The notes below the pieces were generated by a model, which searched no databases, was not told the DNA's origin, and saw only the letters and a program-made list of their open reading frames with translations. A program made the position numbers and the translations under genes. 64,000 nucleotides of DNA. Origin: Vagococcus carniphilus. GTDB lineage: Bacteria > Bacillota > Bacilli > Lactobacillales > Vagococcaceae. This document shows positions 8,375 to 17,800 of the stretch, piece after piece. Location of the stretch: NCBI RefSeq assembly GCF_014397115.1, contig NZ_CP060720.1, forward strand, positions 2,682,001 to 2,746,000, written 5' to 3'. How positions within the stretch are numbered: position 1 is the stretch's first letter; each line of letters begins with the position of its first letter.

Positions 8375-9568
8375 CTATAATGCTTCTTTTTTCTTAATGA
8401 AAGTAAAAGGATTTTTTCTATAAATAGCTATTACTGAAATAAGATAGCCGATTGATAACGCAATAGTTGTTGTAATGAGATTTTGGAGCACACTTGGATG
8501 GTAATCTCCGTACGGACTCACACCTGTTACATTAATTTTTATAGCATCAATCAAACCTGGACCTGTAGCAACAACAAATAAATAAACTAAGAAGACAAGT
8601 TGAATCGGTTTTCTTAAGAAATCAAACATTAAGTATTTCCCATTATTTTCTAAAGACAGTTGATCATAAAGTTTCATACCCCAAATAAATAAAATAGCTG
8701 ATACTACTATAAAGAGACCCAAATAGATAAAGACTGGTAATGTATTTCGTTTGGATAAATTGAAAAAGAAGGTTAATTCTAAAAATGGATAACTAAATAC
8801 TCGGTCTGTTAAAGTAGAATAGATAGAAAAAATACCTACTGCAAAGGAATGGAACATATACCAGAATCCAAATATAGTAATAACACCTGTCACCCATTCA
8901 CCTAATAAGATACCCGCAAAACTACTTATCATAAAAACAACTCCTAAGAGTGATATCTGGAGTAACTGACTTGGCAACAGCTCAAAAAAGTTGGCATTTA
9001 GATGTTCTGATGGAATAAATAAAACAAAACTAAGAATCCTAGCTACTTTAGCAACTAACAATGTTAAGAGTAATGTTCCTCCAACTATTTTATATTTGGT
9101 CAGATAAATATCTCTTCTTCTATATTTAGATGAAAATAGCATCGTATTGAAGTTTGTTTTATTATCATAAAAGAAGAGAACAAATCCTGAAACAACAGCC
9201 ATTAAGGTAATAATAAAGATTGATTCACTAACATAATCAGAGAAACCTGAAACAAAATGAGGATTGTCGTGAAACACTTCTAAGCGTGCTTTTTTATATT
9301 CTGAAAAATCATTTGTTTCTAATTCTGGTTTACCTTCTCGCTCATCATAAAGAACTACCATTTTCCCGTTTGGATAAGCATCTTTTGATTTTAACTCTTT
9401 ATAAAATGAACTTTCCGCCTTTTTACTACTTAGTTCAGTTCTTGTTTCTTGCCAAAGTGAAAGATTGGATTTTGTTTCTAAAAAAGTAATTCCTACTATT
9501 AAAAGAGAAATTCCTAATAAAAAATATTTATATCGTTGCATCATTAATTGATTTAATTCTTTCTTCAT
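8375..9568 (-). CDS. ABC transporter permease (ABC-2 type)
   Basis: 397 residues. A first membrane segment at about 13-30 is followed by an outside loop of about 80 residues (30-110), then five or more hydrophobic segments and a short basic tail (KNPFTFIKKKEAL). It is the last gene of an operon with a GntR regulator and an ABC ATPase, the arrangement of YtrA-type exporters induced by cell-wall antibiotics. The substrate cannot be told from the sequence. Confidence 0.85.
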   Translation of the reverse strand: MKKELNQLMMQRYKYFLLGISLLIVGITFLETKSNLSLWQETRTELSSKKAESSFYKELKSKDAYPNGKMVVLYDEREGKPELETNDFSEYKKARLEVFHDNPHFVSGFSDYVSESIFIITLMAVVSGFVLFFYDNKTNFNTMLFSSKYRRRDIYLTKYKIVGGTLLLTLLVAKVARILSFVLFIPSEHLNANFFELLPSQLLQISLLGVVFMISSFAGILLGEWVTGVITIFGFWYMFHSFAVGIFSIYSTLTDRVFSYPFLELTFFFNLSKRNTLPVFIYLGLFIVVSAILFIWGMKLYDQLSLENNGKYLMFDFLRKPIQLVFLVYLFVVATGPGLIDAIKINVTGVSPYGDYHPSVLQNLITTTIALSIGYLISVIAIYRKNPFTFIKKKEAL

Positions 9569-9579
9569 TGTTTCACTCC

Positions 9580-10467
9580 TTAATTAAACAATTGAAAGTC
9601 TTGTTCGTCTGTTAAATTAGCAGAAAACAAATCTTCCAGCGTAATTGGTATTTCTTCAAATAAAACTGGTTCAATTCGGTTAATCTCTTCTTTTAGGACT
9701 GGTGTTATTTCTTTAAATAAACCAACAACTACACGGCCTTGAACACTTAAAATCTCAGCATTTTTCTTAATGATTTCTGGAATTTTCTTATCTTTAAAGA
9801 CCATCTGAACTTTTTTCATCGAGCCTTTAACTTCTTCCAAATGATACTCATTTACAATTTTCCCATTTTTTAAAATCAACGCTCTATCTAATAACGTTTC
9901 AAGCTCTATCAAGTTGTGAGATGAAATTAATAAAGATTTTTGGGCTAGACTGATTTCATTAAGCAATAACTTCATCACTTGTTTTTTTACAATCACATCT
10001 AAACCATCGAACGGCTCATCTAAAATTAGAACTTGCGCATTTGATGACACACCTAAAATAATGTTAAACAAACCTTGCATCCCTTTTGAAAATTGGCGAT
10101 AACTCTTATTTTTAGGCAACTGATGATTCTCAATTAACTTTATATATTTTTCTTGATCAAATGCAGAATAAATTTTTTGATAAAATTTTCCAATTGTTAT
10201 CACGTTCATCGTCATAATAGGATTATTTTGATTATCTAAATAAAATAATTTTTCATATAGCTCACGATTTACTTCAATGTTTTTTCCGTCTATCAAGACT
10301 GAGCCTTGATCTAATAAATAGTGGTTAGCTATACTTCGAAAAAGAGTGGTTTTTCCAACACCATTTCGTCCAATAACCCCAAGTATTTCTCCTTGATTGA
10401 GTTCAAAACTAATGTCATCTAAAATTAGTTGATTATCGATTGTTTTTGATATATTTTTTACTAACAT
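9580..10467 (-). CDS. ABC transporter ATP-binding protein (YtrB-like)
   Basis: 295 residues. Walker A GRNGVGKTT is near residue 36, the signature is weakened to FSKGMQG near 127, and Walker B VLILDEPFDGLD is near 150; the H-loop SSHN follows. The C-terminal extension of about 80 residues is typical of ATPases of GntR-controlled exporters. It follows the GntR gene by 3 bp and precedes the permease by 11 bp. Confidence 0.92.
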   Translation of the reverse strand: MLVKNISKTIDNQLILDDISFELNQGEILGVIGRNGVGKTTLFRSIANHYLLDQGSVLIDGKNIEVNRELYEKLFYLDNQNNPIMTMNVITIGKFYQKIYSAFDQEKYIKLIENHQLPKNKSYRQFSKGMQGLFNIILGVSSNAQVLILDEPFDGLDVIVKKQVMKLLLNEISLAQKSLLISSHNLIELETLLDRALILKNGKIVNEYHLEEVKGSMKKVQMVFKDKKIPEIIKKNAEILSVQGRVVVGLFKEITPVLKEEINRIEPVLFEEIPITLEDLFSANLTDEQDFQLFN

Positions 10468-10470
10468 CTC

Positions 10471-10848
10471 TTAGCTCCTCCTAAAGTAATGAGAAGATTC
10501 TTCAATCCATTGAATCAGCTCTTCTTCTTTTATATTTAAATAGCTAGCTTCTATGACTAGTTCGATGAATTGTTGTTTCAACTTATTAATTTGTTTATCA
10601 TTCCTTGTTTCAGTATCTAACTGCTTAACAAACGTCCCTTTTCCACGAACTGTCACAATGACATCTTCCTCTTCTAGTACTTTATAAGCTTTACTAATCG
10701 TGTTTGGATTAATCATCAACTGCGCAGCCATTTCTCTAACGGATAAAATTTTATCTCCTGGGTTTAATATTCCTCGAAGTATGTCCTGCTTCACTCCTAA
10801 TATCACTTGCTCAAATAGAGGTTTACCACTCATCTTATCTATCTGCAC
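10471..10848 (-). CDS. GntR-family regulator, YtrA subfamily
   Basis: 125 residues from a GTG at 10848 that follows GGAGGTGAAGG; the longer ATG frame would cover the -10 box and is rejected. The protein has the short YtrA layout: winged helix at residues 5-75 (PLFEQVILGVKQDILRG, NPNTISKAYKVLEEED, VRGKGTFV) and a small C-terminal dimerisation helix pair. Regulators of this type repress their own ABC operon. A palindrome over the promoter supports autoregulation. Confidence 0.9.
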   Translation of the reverse strand: MQIDKMSGKPLFEQVILGVKQDILRGILNPGDKILSVREMAAQLMINPNTISKAYKVLEEEDVIVTVRGKGTFVKQLDTETRNDKQINKLKQQFIELVIEASYLNIKEEELIQWIEESSHYFRRS

Positions 10849-10875
10849 GATTCCTTCACCTCCAAGGTGTGTTAT

Positions 10876-10898
10876 GTGTACTATTGTAACTAGAACAC
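10876..10898. promoter_or_regulatory. Palindromic operator of the GntR/ABC operon
   Basis: On the minus strand GTGTTCTA-N7-TAGTACAC, a 7-of-8 inverted repeat, covers the -10 box of the GntR promoter. A bound repressor here would block RNA polymerase directly. Confidence 0.65.
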
Positions 10899-10911
10899 GT
10901 AGCACTGTCAA
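10883..10911 (-). promoter_or_regulatory. Promoter of the GntR/ABC operon
   Basis: Minus strand TTGACA, 17 bp, TACAAT, about 35 bp before the GTG start. Near-perfect consensus. Confidence 0.85.
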
Positions 10912-10979
10912 TATTTTTTATCAAAATAGCCTATCTATCAAAATTCCAGTATAATTAAGTTAACAAAAGAGTGAAATAG

Positions 10980-11108
10980 TTGAATTCTTTAGGACAAAAT
11001 AAGAAAGCAATGAGTTTGACTTTCTTATTCTCACTATTAGTTTTTTGTGTTATTTCAGATATCATTTTTTACTTGGTGCCTTTATTACTATCTAAGAAGA
11101 AAGGTTGA
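10980..11108 (+). CDS. Possible small single-pass membrane protein (42 aa)
   Basis: A TTG-started frame gives 42 residues: a short polar head with LGQNKK, one hydrophobic segment (LTFLFSLLVFCVISDIIFYL) and a KKK tail. An internal ATG at 11010 is an alternative start. It stops 5 bp before the ATG of the next membrane-protein gene, with that gene's AAAGG site inside its last codons, so translation could be coupled. The ribosome site before the TTG is weak. Function unknown; expression is not proven. Confidence 0.4.
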   Translation: MNSLGQNKKAMSLTFLFSLLVFCVISDIIFYLVPLLLSKKKG

Positions 11109-11113
11109 TTCAA

Positions 11114-11677
11114 ATGAAAAAAGAAAAACTAGATTTTTTAGCTCTCGTGATCTTGGTTGCTGCGACAATTGTTTATTTAATGTTGACTAGTCAAGATTTT
11201 AATCTTAAAAACTCTTTTTTGGGGTTACTTCCTTTTATAACAATCAGTGCATTAACGGTATATCCAATTCGTTCGACTAAATTATTATTTACTCTTTTTC
11301 TTCTAATTTTTTTCTTCCTTTTTTATGATTCTGAGTCGATTATAGACTGGACAAGTTATTTACTTACCTTTATATTCAGTTTCTCTTTTGCTTTAGTCTG
11401 TACCTACTTAGGTAAACATACACTAAAAAAGCAACCAAGAACTTCTCTAAAAGGCACTTTTATTGGCTGGTTAAGAAACAAAAAACCTGATATTTCAAAT
11501 CTAGTTCTTTTTCTTCTAAACTTCTTACTGATTTTTATTTCCATTAATATTTTCAATTATTTAATTTTTTCTGGTTTGAATCTTTTTATCCTATTTGTTT
11601 CTTTGATAATTGGTATCTATTCATCTTTTTCAGAAATTTACTTTTTTATTATTTTACCTTCAAAAAAAAGAGAATAA
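11114..11677 (+). CDS. Hypothetical integral membrane protein
   Basis: 187 residues, very hydrophobic, with about six membrane segments (about 8-25, 35-50, 55-72, 77-97, 135-155, 160-180) and a basic cytoplasmic loop near 100-130 (HTLKKQPRTSLKG, WLRNKKPD). No family recognised. The ATG at 11114 has AAAGG 8 bp upstream; a TTG three codons earlier is less likely. It may form a unit with the small membrane peptide just upstream. It converges on the pilin operon. Confidence 0.7.
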   Translation: MKKEKLDFLALVILVAATIVYLMLTSQDFNLKNSFLGLLPFITISALTVYPIRSTKLLFTLFLLIFFFLFYDSESIIDWTSYLLTFIFSFSFALVCTYLGKHTLKKQPRTSLKGTFIGWLRNKKPDISNLVLFLLNFLLIFISINIFNYLIFSGLNLFILFVSLIIGIYSSFSEIYFFIILPSKKRE

Positions 11678-11702
11678 CCGCAAAACGGCTATCCTCTTTT
11701 TG
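11664..11702. terminator. Bidirectional terminator between the membrane protein gene and the pilin operon
   Basis: AAAAAGAG-A-ATA-A-CCG pairs with CGG-C-TAT-C-CTCTTTTT around a CAAAA loop. It ends both convergent units and leaves no room for a sortase gene downstream of the major pilin. Confidence 0.8.
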
Positions 11703-11727
11703 ATGAGTCATTATTATTTATTAAATT

Positions 11728-13251
11728 TTAAACCTCTACTTCAACTTGTGTACGACGGTACCAAACAGCTGCACCTACCATTAATAAACTACCTACAGCT
11801 AAGAATAAGTAAATACCATTACCACCAGTTGATGGTAATAAACCTTTTTTAATGTTTTTAACTTCTAATGTTTGTGTCGTAAATTCATCTTTAACCACAT
11901 TAAATTTAACCGGTTTATCTAATTTAGCGTAACCTGTTGGTGCTTCGTACTCTACTAATGCATAAGACTCGTCATTAGTTAATTTTTCTGAGTATTCTAA
12001 TCCTTTAACTTCTAATTTTCCATTAGTATCTGATTCAAATGATGTTGCATTATCTGCAGTTGCTGACCAAGTATATTTACCATTTGCTAAAGTAGCGTAA
12101 GAAATAACCTTACCATCTTTGTCTACTTTCACTAAATTAAATTTAGCACCTGCTAATGTTTTACCTGACTTGTCATCAACTTTTTCGAATTTTTTTCCAC
12201 CTGTATAGATATCAGGTCCAACTACTGGCTCTTCTGGTTTTTCAGGGCCTTCACCATCAGGACCAGGTCCAACTTCAACAACAGCCGTATTGTTAATTCC
12301 TGTATCAATCGCTGCATCTTCTGTAAGATAAGCGTCGTAAGTAATCTTAGCTCTCTTACCAGCTAAGTTCATAACAGCTTGTTTAGAAGTATTTAAAGTT
12401 ACTACAAATCCACGACCTGAAGCATCTACTGCAACAGTGAAATCACCATTGTCTTTATCTAATCCTTCGACTTTAACTGTATCAATTAAAACTTGCATTC
12501 CTTTGTTAGGTGTATCTGTTACTTTATAGTATTCTCTATCTTTAACATTCCAAGGGATTAACGCAGATAATTCATAACCAAAAGGAACGCCTTGCTCCAC
12601 GTTAAAATATTCTTTACCATCAATTGTAACTGTTAATTTTTTCTTAGATTCTTCTGATAAATCTTTTGTTAAAACTTGTTCTTTTTCATTCTTTGGATAG
12701 ATATGAACGTTTTCGTTAATTACTTCAGTATCACCTTTATATAATGGCATTGTTAACACAATTGGTGCTGCTTTTTCTTTAATATTTGCTGGTGAGTTTG
12801 TTTCAACAAATAAATATGTTTTAAACTTACCTTTTTCATCTTTAAGTGGTAAATCAGCAAAAGTTGCAATTCCTTCACCAGCAGTTTTTTGTGTTCCAAC
12901 TTTAGTAGCATAATCTGGTGCATAGTTAGAAGCATTGGCATTTTTAACAATTTCAGCAGTTGCTTGAACATCAGTTAATGTACTCAATAGTTCAATATAC
13001 TTATTTGTTACGTCATATGCTTCAAAAGTAACATTATTTAATGGTTCTCCACCAAAATCTTCCATAATCTCTCCTGTATTTTGTTTAGGATATGGATTCT
13101 CTCCTGATGCGCCCTTTTCAAATACACGCTTGTGTAAGTTGATTGATACTGTTTCTCCATCTGCTGCTTGAGCCGTTGTTGTCATCATTCCAGCTAGTAG
13201 TGGAAATACCAGTACAAACAACGTCATAATTTTCCCTAATTTTTTATTCAT
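11728..13251 (-). CDS. Major pilin, LPXTG-anchored (EbpC-like backbone subunit)
   Basis: 507 residues. It has a signal peptide cut near residue 29 (AQA) and a pilin motif IYPKN with the polymerising lysine at about 187. Two E-box-like segments (YLFVETNSP near 146; YALVEYEAPTGY near 443) would support intramolecular isopeptide bonds. LPSTG near 472 is followed by a membrane helix and short tail. A class C sortase would join the lysine to the LPXTG threonine of the next subunit. Third gene of the operon, overlapping the previous gene by 8 bp, in the order tip-minor-major as in ebpABC. No sortase follows it. Confidence 0.9.
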   Translation of the reverse strand: MNKKLGKIMTLFVLVFPLLAGMMTTTAQAADGETVSINLHKRVFEKGASGENPYPKQNTGEIMEDFGGEPLNNVTFEAYDVTNKYIELLSTLTDVQATAEIVKNANASNYAPDYATKVGTQKTAGEGIATFADLPLKDEKGKFKTYLFVETNSPANIKEKAAPIVLTMPLYKGDTEVINENVHIYPKNEKEQVLTKDLSEESKKKLTVTIDGKEYFNVEQGVPFGYELSALIPWNVKDREYYKVTDTPNKGMQVLIDTVKVEGLDKDNGDFTVAVDASGRGFVVTLNTSKQAVMNLAGKRAKITYDAYLTEDAAIDTGINNTAVVEVGPGPDGEGPEKPEEPVVGPDIYTGGKKFEKVDDKSGKTLAGAKFNLVKVDKDGKVISYATLANGKYTWSATADNATSFESDTNGKLEVKGLEYSEKLTNDESYALVEYEAPTGYAKLDKPVKFNVVKDEFTTQTLEVKNIKKGLLPSTGGNGIYLFLAVGSLLMVGAAVWYRRTQVEVEV

Positions 13252-14299
13252 TTTCTTTTCCCCTTTTCCTTATAATTATTCCAATAAATATTAAAGCCAA
13301 TCCAACACTTGAAAATTGCCACATATGCTCACCTGTTTTAGGTAAAAAAACATTCTTTTTCGGTTGTTCCTCATTAGGAATATCTTTTTTAGGTGGTCGC
13401 TTAATAGAATCATTCAACACGCGTGGTGTTCCTTTAGCGATTACTTCTTGTGGTAATTGTCCTGCTTTTAATGTTTCTAATACCTCTGCGTTAATAGTCA
13501 TCACTAATCCCGATATAGAATCTGATTTAACCACTAAAGGAATTTTTTGTGATTCTTTTGTTATCTTAAATCCTTTTGGTGCTTTTGTTTCTTCAAAATA
13601 GTAGGTGCCAGGTAATAGCTCTAAGTATGGAATGAGAACTAATCCATCTTTATTTGATTCAAACTGGTAGGCATCAGTTAACTGATTAATCGATTTCCAG
13701 CTATCATTTTTAGGATTCATTAAATACTCACGTTTTCCGTCTAGTAATTCTCTATATAAAACAAATTGAGCCTTTTCTAAAGGTAATTGTCTCTCACCCG
13801 AACTATACTTAAAAAAATAAATAGATGAAGAGTGTGACACTCGTTTTGTGTTGATTTCAAAAAAATCTGATTCAACATTTTCAAAAGACAAAAAAATGGG
13901 GAGTGCTTCATAGATAACTTGAGTACTTAATTCATCCTTATCTGGTTGACTTTGAAGGATAACATAGTAATTTAAACCTTGTGAGTCACTGTATTTAGGT
14001 AAATCGAACACTGCTTTTTGATCTGAACTTGCCACGACTTCTCGAACTTTATTTGCTCTAATTTCTGATAACCATTCATTTGTTTTTTCTGAAGACATTT
14101 CGTATTTATTATTTAACGCTTCTTCATAGTCTTCTCTAGAAATTTCATACACTGAAAAAGGTGTAGCTTCTTGCCCCTGATTATCGTGTGAGAGTTGAAT
14201 AGTCATTTGATTGTCTAATCTTGGCATTTCAGCATAAACTTGTTGAGAACTAACAACAGTAACTAGTAATAAAGTTACCCAAATAATTATTTTTCTCAT
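13244..14299 (-). CDS. Minor/basal pilin, LPXTG-anchored (EbpB-like)
   Basis: 351 residues. Signal peptide cut after about residue 23 (VYA). A SpaA/Cna-B-like domain at about 160-260 has the E-box TYYFEETKAPKGF near 225, and LPKTG near 319 is followed by a membrane helix and a positive tail. Size and operon position match the basal pilin that housekeeping sortase joins to the cell wall. It starts right after the adhesin gene stop, so translation is probably coupled. Confidence 0.85.
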   Translation of the reverse strand: MRKIIIWVTLLLVTVVSSQQVYAEMPRLDNQMTIQLSHDNQGQEATPFSVYEISREDYEEALNNKYEMSSEKTNEWLSEIRANKVREVVASSDQKAVFDLPKYSDSQGLNYYVILQSQPDKDELSTQVIYEALPIFLSFENVESDFFEINTKRVSHSSSIYFFKYSSGERQLPLEKAQFVLYRELLDGKREYLMNPKNDSWKSINQLTDAYQFESNKDGLVLIPYLELLPGTYYFEETKAPKGFKITKESQKIPLVVKSDSISGLVMTINAEVLETLKAGQLPQEVIAKGTPRVLNDSIKRPPKKDIPNEEQPKKNVFLPKTGEHMWQFSSVGLALIFIGIIIRKRGKENE

Positions 14300-17200
14300 C
14301 TATTTCCACCTCTTTCGGTGTTGATAGAAATAGAAAATTCCCGCACTTATCATTGAAATACTCATTAGAGTAATTGCAGTTAGTTGTATATTTCGTAGGT
14401 GAGTGCCCCCAGTATTTGGCAAAATACCTGGTATTATTTCTTCAACTTTGTTTTCTAAAATAACTCCAACGCGTTTTGGTTCCACTGATTGTAAATCATT
14501 AATCGTCACCGCAAACGAGTTCCACGCAGTCCTTCCAGCTTCTGATGTTTCCTTATCTAAAACTTTAGTACCCGAGAGCTCATCTCTTGTTGGTGCTTTC
14601 ATATCGAATGAAACAAGCAACTCTTGATTTGGCTCCCATAAAGCACTTCCTGTTAAAGCAATCTTAAAACTGCCAATCTCACTCCAATTAGTTACCTGAG
14701 AGGCTGTCATCCAGTTTGGGTCTTCAGCTGATGCTGGGTTAACCATCGGTGTGGCTCCATCAGGATAAGTAATACTTTTCATCAAATCGTCTCGTTTGGG
14801 ATTTTTAGATTTACTATAGTGAACCGTAAACCTATCTCCCATATCTGAAGAAAGTGTAATAGGACCAGATAATTTAGGCCTAAATTTACTTTCACGTTGT
14901 ACATTATCTGTTATTCCTAAATCTCCAACTGACGGAAGAACGTCAATTAATGTAAAACGATGAATTTTCAAACTATCATTATTTTTCATATGTAGCTGAT
15001 ACTTAATTTTTCCATCAGGTGTAGCATGTGCCATGTCTGAAAATTTATCATCAAGATTACCCTTAACTTGTTTATTAATGGCCACTTGGCTGTTACGTAA
15101 TATTAAGTAACGACTAATTGTATTAACGCGTGTATGATTAGCTGGTAAATCAGGATTCATCTTATCTTTATTATCTTGCTGATAACTGACCTCTGTAGAT
15201 CCGTTTCCATTATTATTAGTACGGACAATCGGACTATTATTTGCGTAACTATAAATATTTAAATTTATATTATTCGGCGTTTTTTCTGTTACCTTAACAG
15301 CAAAAGAACCCTTTAGAGATTCATTTCTATTTAGCTCTTTAATCGAAGGATTCCAAGTAATTTCAATTTGCTGTCTACCTGACCCATTATAATTATCAGT
15401 TATTTTTTTATAAGATCCCTGTGGAAACGTGCCACTAGCTTGTTTAATCTCTATTCCTTTTGTCAGCAAGATGTAGGATTTAAATGGTCCCTTTAAATAT
15501 TCTAAGGAAGCATCATCATTTTTCATTGAGAAATTAACAACATTATCTCCTTCTTTCACTACATTACCTTCTGACTTATTTAAAGAAACATTGGTTTGAA
15601 CAATCGGAGTGCTATTTGCTGGTGGTGGTACAACTAAAACTGAACGTGGCTTCATATGTGAAGATTTATCTTCACTTTTCATCGTTACCTTCTTACCATT
15701 TCTCTCTACAAAATTTGCTGCAGCTCGGTTAATTATTTCTCCTGTAAATCCTGATTTTATTCTAAATCTAATACTAGAAACTCTGATAACTGTTTCTTTT
15801 TTTATTGCTCCTCTATACCCGTACGTTAGACTGGAGACAACATCATTTTTCTTTAATCCTAAATATTCATAAGGAATAACATAATATCCCATATAACTTG
15901 GATATTCTGGATTGTTGTATCTATCTCTATAATTTTGTTCTTTAGGTGGTGGATCTTCTTTTTGCATAAGTTCTAATTCACTAAAATTCACTAGTTTTTC
16001 CTTAACCTGACCGTTTACCACATATCTAACAAAAACCTCTGGTAATTTTTCATATTTCCGATAATTTTGCTCTCCAGAGTAGGCCGCCATACCAGGAATA
16101 GGAACTATCAGCTCATCAATATAAACATTAGGATCAATCGTGTACTCCACATTAATTTCTTTTAAATCATTCCTAACTAATCTCTGAGAAACTGCGTCTC
16201 TTTCAGCCCTAGGTACCATTTGTCCATCAATGTAGAAATCACTTTTTCCCCCAGTAGAGTACAAAGCACTAACACCCATTCTAAATTTAGCTGTATCATT
16301 CAAAGTAGGAACGTAAGTCCCTGTAAAATCAATCCAATCTCCATACTGAGCAGATCCATAGGTTAATCCGACAAAAATCGATCCTACTGGTTTTTGTTCA
16401 TTAGTTTCCTTTGAAGCTACCATTACATGAGTTTTATCCTCTTCTTGATACGATTGTTTATCCCCATCTTTTACTGTAATTCGCGCTGTATTTTCTAACA
16501 ATTTAAAGTTTGGAGCATCTTCTTTGACTTGTGTTGAGAAAGTTATCGTCTCATTGTATAAATACTCACCTGATTTTGCTTGTTCACTGTTACTTTTGAC
16601 TGGTGTTCGCCAAAAAACCGAATATTCTGTCTCATGCCAAGTAACATTGGAATTAGAAGAACTTGTTAAATACTTCAATTCTTTAGGTAAGAAACTTTTA
16701 ACAACAACATTCGTTCCTTCTTCAAAATATCGCTGACCTGCTTCTTTATTAGGGACAGAAGCTCCCAGTTCCCATATAATGATATCTCCCTGAACAGGCG
16801 CATCATCTTTTCCTTTTAGATTATTGGCTTTATCTCTAATTTCTTTTATCTTTAAACTAATAGTAGGCTCTAAACTTGAAAAAACTTTTGTTTCCACTTT
16901 TCGGTCTATCGGATTAAATTCATTAGCTGTCAGTTTTCCTTTAACTTCAATTAATTTTTCTTTAGGTGTTATTCCGTTATCCGTTAAAATACCAAAACTC
17001 AATCGATAAGTTTGTCCTGTATTTAAAACAGGTATTGAATAAAGCAATCGCCCTGTTGAAGCATCGTATTTAGGTATCACATTAGCTATTTTTAATTCTG
17101 ATAAGTCCTGTCTAATCTCTGAACCTTTAGGTAGTTCTAAAAGAATTTGTGCATCTGTATAGACTTTAGTTGATCCCGTTACTTTTAGTTCAAACTGGAA

Positions 17201-17800
17201 ATTCGCATCATTTCCAGCTAATATTTTTTTAGTTGAAGAGTTTGCTATTTCTTCCCCTTTTGCTTCTAAACCAAAACTAACATTATAAAAATCATCTGTT
17301 TTTAGTGTGCTGGCAGATCTTACTTCTTCAATCATTTTGCTATTAAAGCTATTTATACCTAATAGGCCAATCGTACTTGTCGATACTTCCTGCCCATCTT
17401 TGTCTAAATTAATTGCTTTTAAAGCTCCGTTTTTTGTAATTTGAGACAATGTTAAATCAACAGAATTACTATTAACCTCATTCCAATCAATCATCAAATC
17501 TTTTTTCTTAGTCAGCTCAACGCCACTTTCTTCTGAAGTTAAAAATTGAAAATCTGAATTTTCTGGTTTTTTTATCAAACTCGTTGATATCTCTTCATTA
17601 TGAATGGAATAAGAAAGGGTCTGACTTTCTGATAAATCTATATTTTCTGGTAATTCATCATTAGTTGTCATGATGAAATAGCTATCTTGTTTTTCAGATA
17701 ACTGATTCTTATCTGCAGCGTGTGAGACTTGAGTTAAATAGAACGTGCCCAACAAACATAATAACATTGTAATTAAAACTTTTTTATTTATTATTCTCAC
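14300..17800 (-). CDS. Large LPXTG surface protein, putative pilus tip adhesin
   Basis: 1166 residues with a signal peptide (cut near HAA, residue 29) and a C-terminal LPNTG near residue 1127, then a membrane helix and RKRWK tail. Between them are extended beta-type domains resembling DUF11 or isopeptide repeats. It is the first gene of the pilin operon, where EbpA-type tip adhesins sit, but I see no MIDAS (DxSxS) motif of a von Willebrand A domain. The start is GTG at 17800 after GGAGGATAAG; the GGAGG is strong. Confidence 0.8.
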   Translation of the reverse strand: MRIINKKVLITMLLCLLGTFYLTQVSHAADKNQLSEKQDSYFIMTTNDELPENIDLSESQTLSYSIHNEEISTSLIKKPENSDFQFLTSEESGVELTKKKDLMIDWNEVNSNSVDLTLSQITKNGALKAINLDKDGQEVSTSTIGLLGINSFNSKMIEEVRSASTLKTDDFYNVSFGLEAKGEEIANSSTKKILAGNDANFQFELKVTGSTKVYTDAQILLELPKGSEIRQDLSELKIANVIPKYDASTGRLLYSIPVLNTGQTYRLSFGILTDNGITPKEKLIEVKGKLTANEFNPIDRKVETKVFSSLEPTISLKIKEIRDKANNLKGKDDAPVQGDIIIWELGASVPNKEAGQRYFEEGTNVVVKSFLPKELKYLTSSSNSNVTWHETEYSVFWRTPVKSNSEQAKSGEYLYNETITFSTQVKEDAPNFKLLENTARITVKDGDKQSYQEEDKTHVMVASKETNEQKPVGSIFVGLTYGSAQYGDWIDFTGTYVPTLNDTAKFRMGVSALYSTGGKSDFYIDGQMVPRAERDAVSQRLVRNDLKEINVEYTIDPNVYIDELIVPIPGMAAYSGEQNYRKYEKLPEVFVRYVVNGQVKEKLVNFSELELMQKEDPPPKEQNYRDRYNNPEYPSYMGYYVIPYEYLGLKKNDVVSSLTYGYRGAIKKETVIRVSSIRFRIKSGFTGEIINRAAANFVERNGKKVTMKSEDKSSHMKPRSVLVVPPPANSTPIVQTNVSLNKSEGNVVKEGDNVVNFSMKNDDASLEYLKGPFKSYILLTKGIEIKQASGTFPQGSYKKITDNYNGSGRQQIEITWNPSIKELNRNESLKGSFAVKVTEKTPNNINLNIYSYANNSPIVRTNNNGNGSTEVSYQQDNKDKMNPDLPANHTRVNTISRYLILRNSQVAINKQVKGNLDDKFSDMAHATPDGKIKYQLHMKNNDSLKIHRFTLIDVLPSVGDLGITDNVQRESKFRPKLSGPITLSSDMGDRFTVHYSKSKNPKRDDLMKSITYPDGATPMVNPASAEDPNWMTASQVTNWSEIGSFKIALTGSALWEPNQELLVSFDMKAPTRDELSGTKVLDKETSEAGRTAWNSFAVTINDLQSVEPKRVGVILENKVEEIIPGILPNTGGTHLRNIQLTAITLMSISMISAGIFYFYQHRKRWK

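Noticed and set aside
12753-12971. Leu/Lys-rich frame inside the major pilin gene
   Set aside because: Out-of-frame shadow of the pilin; no ribosome site.
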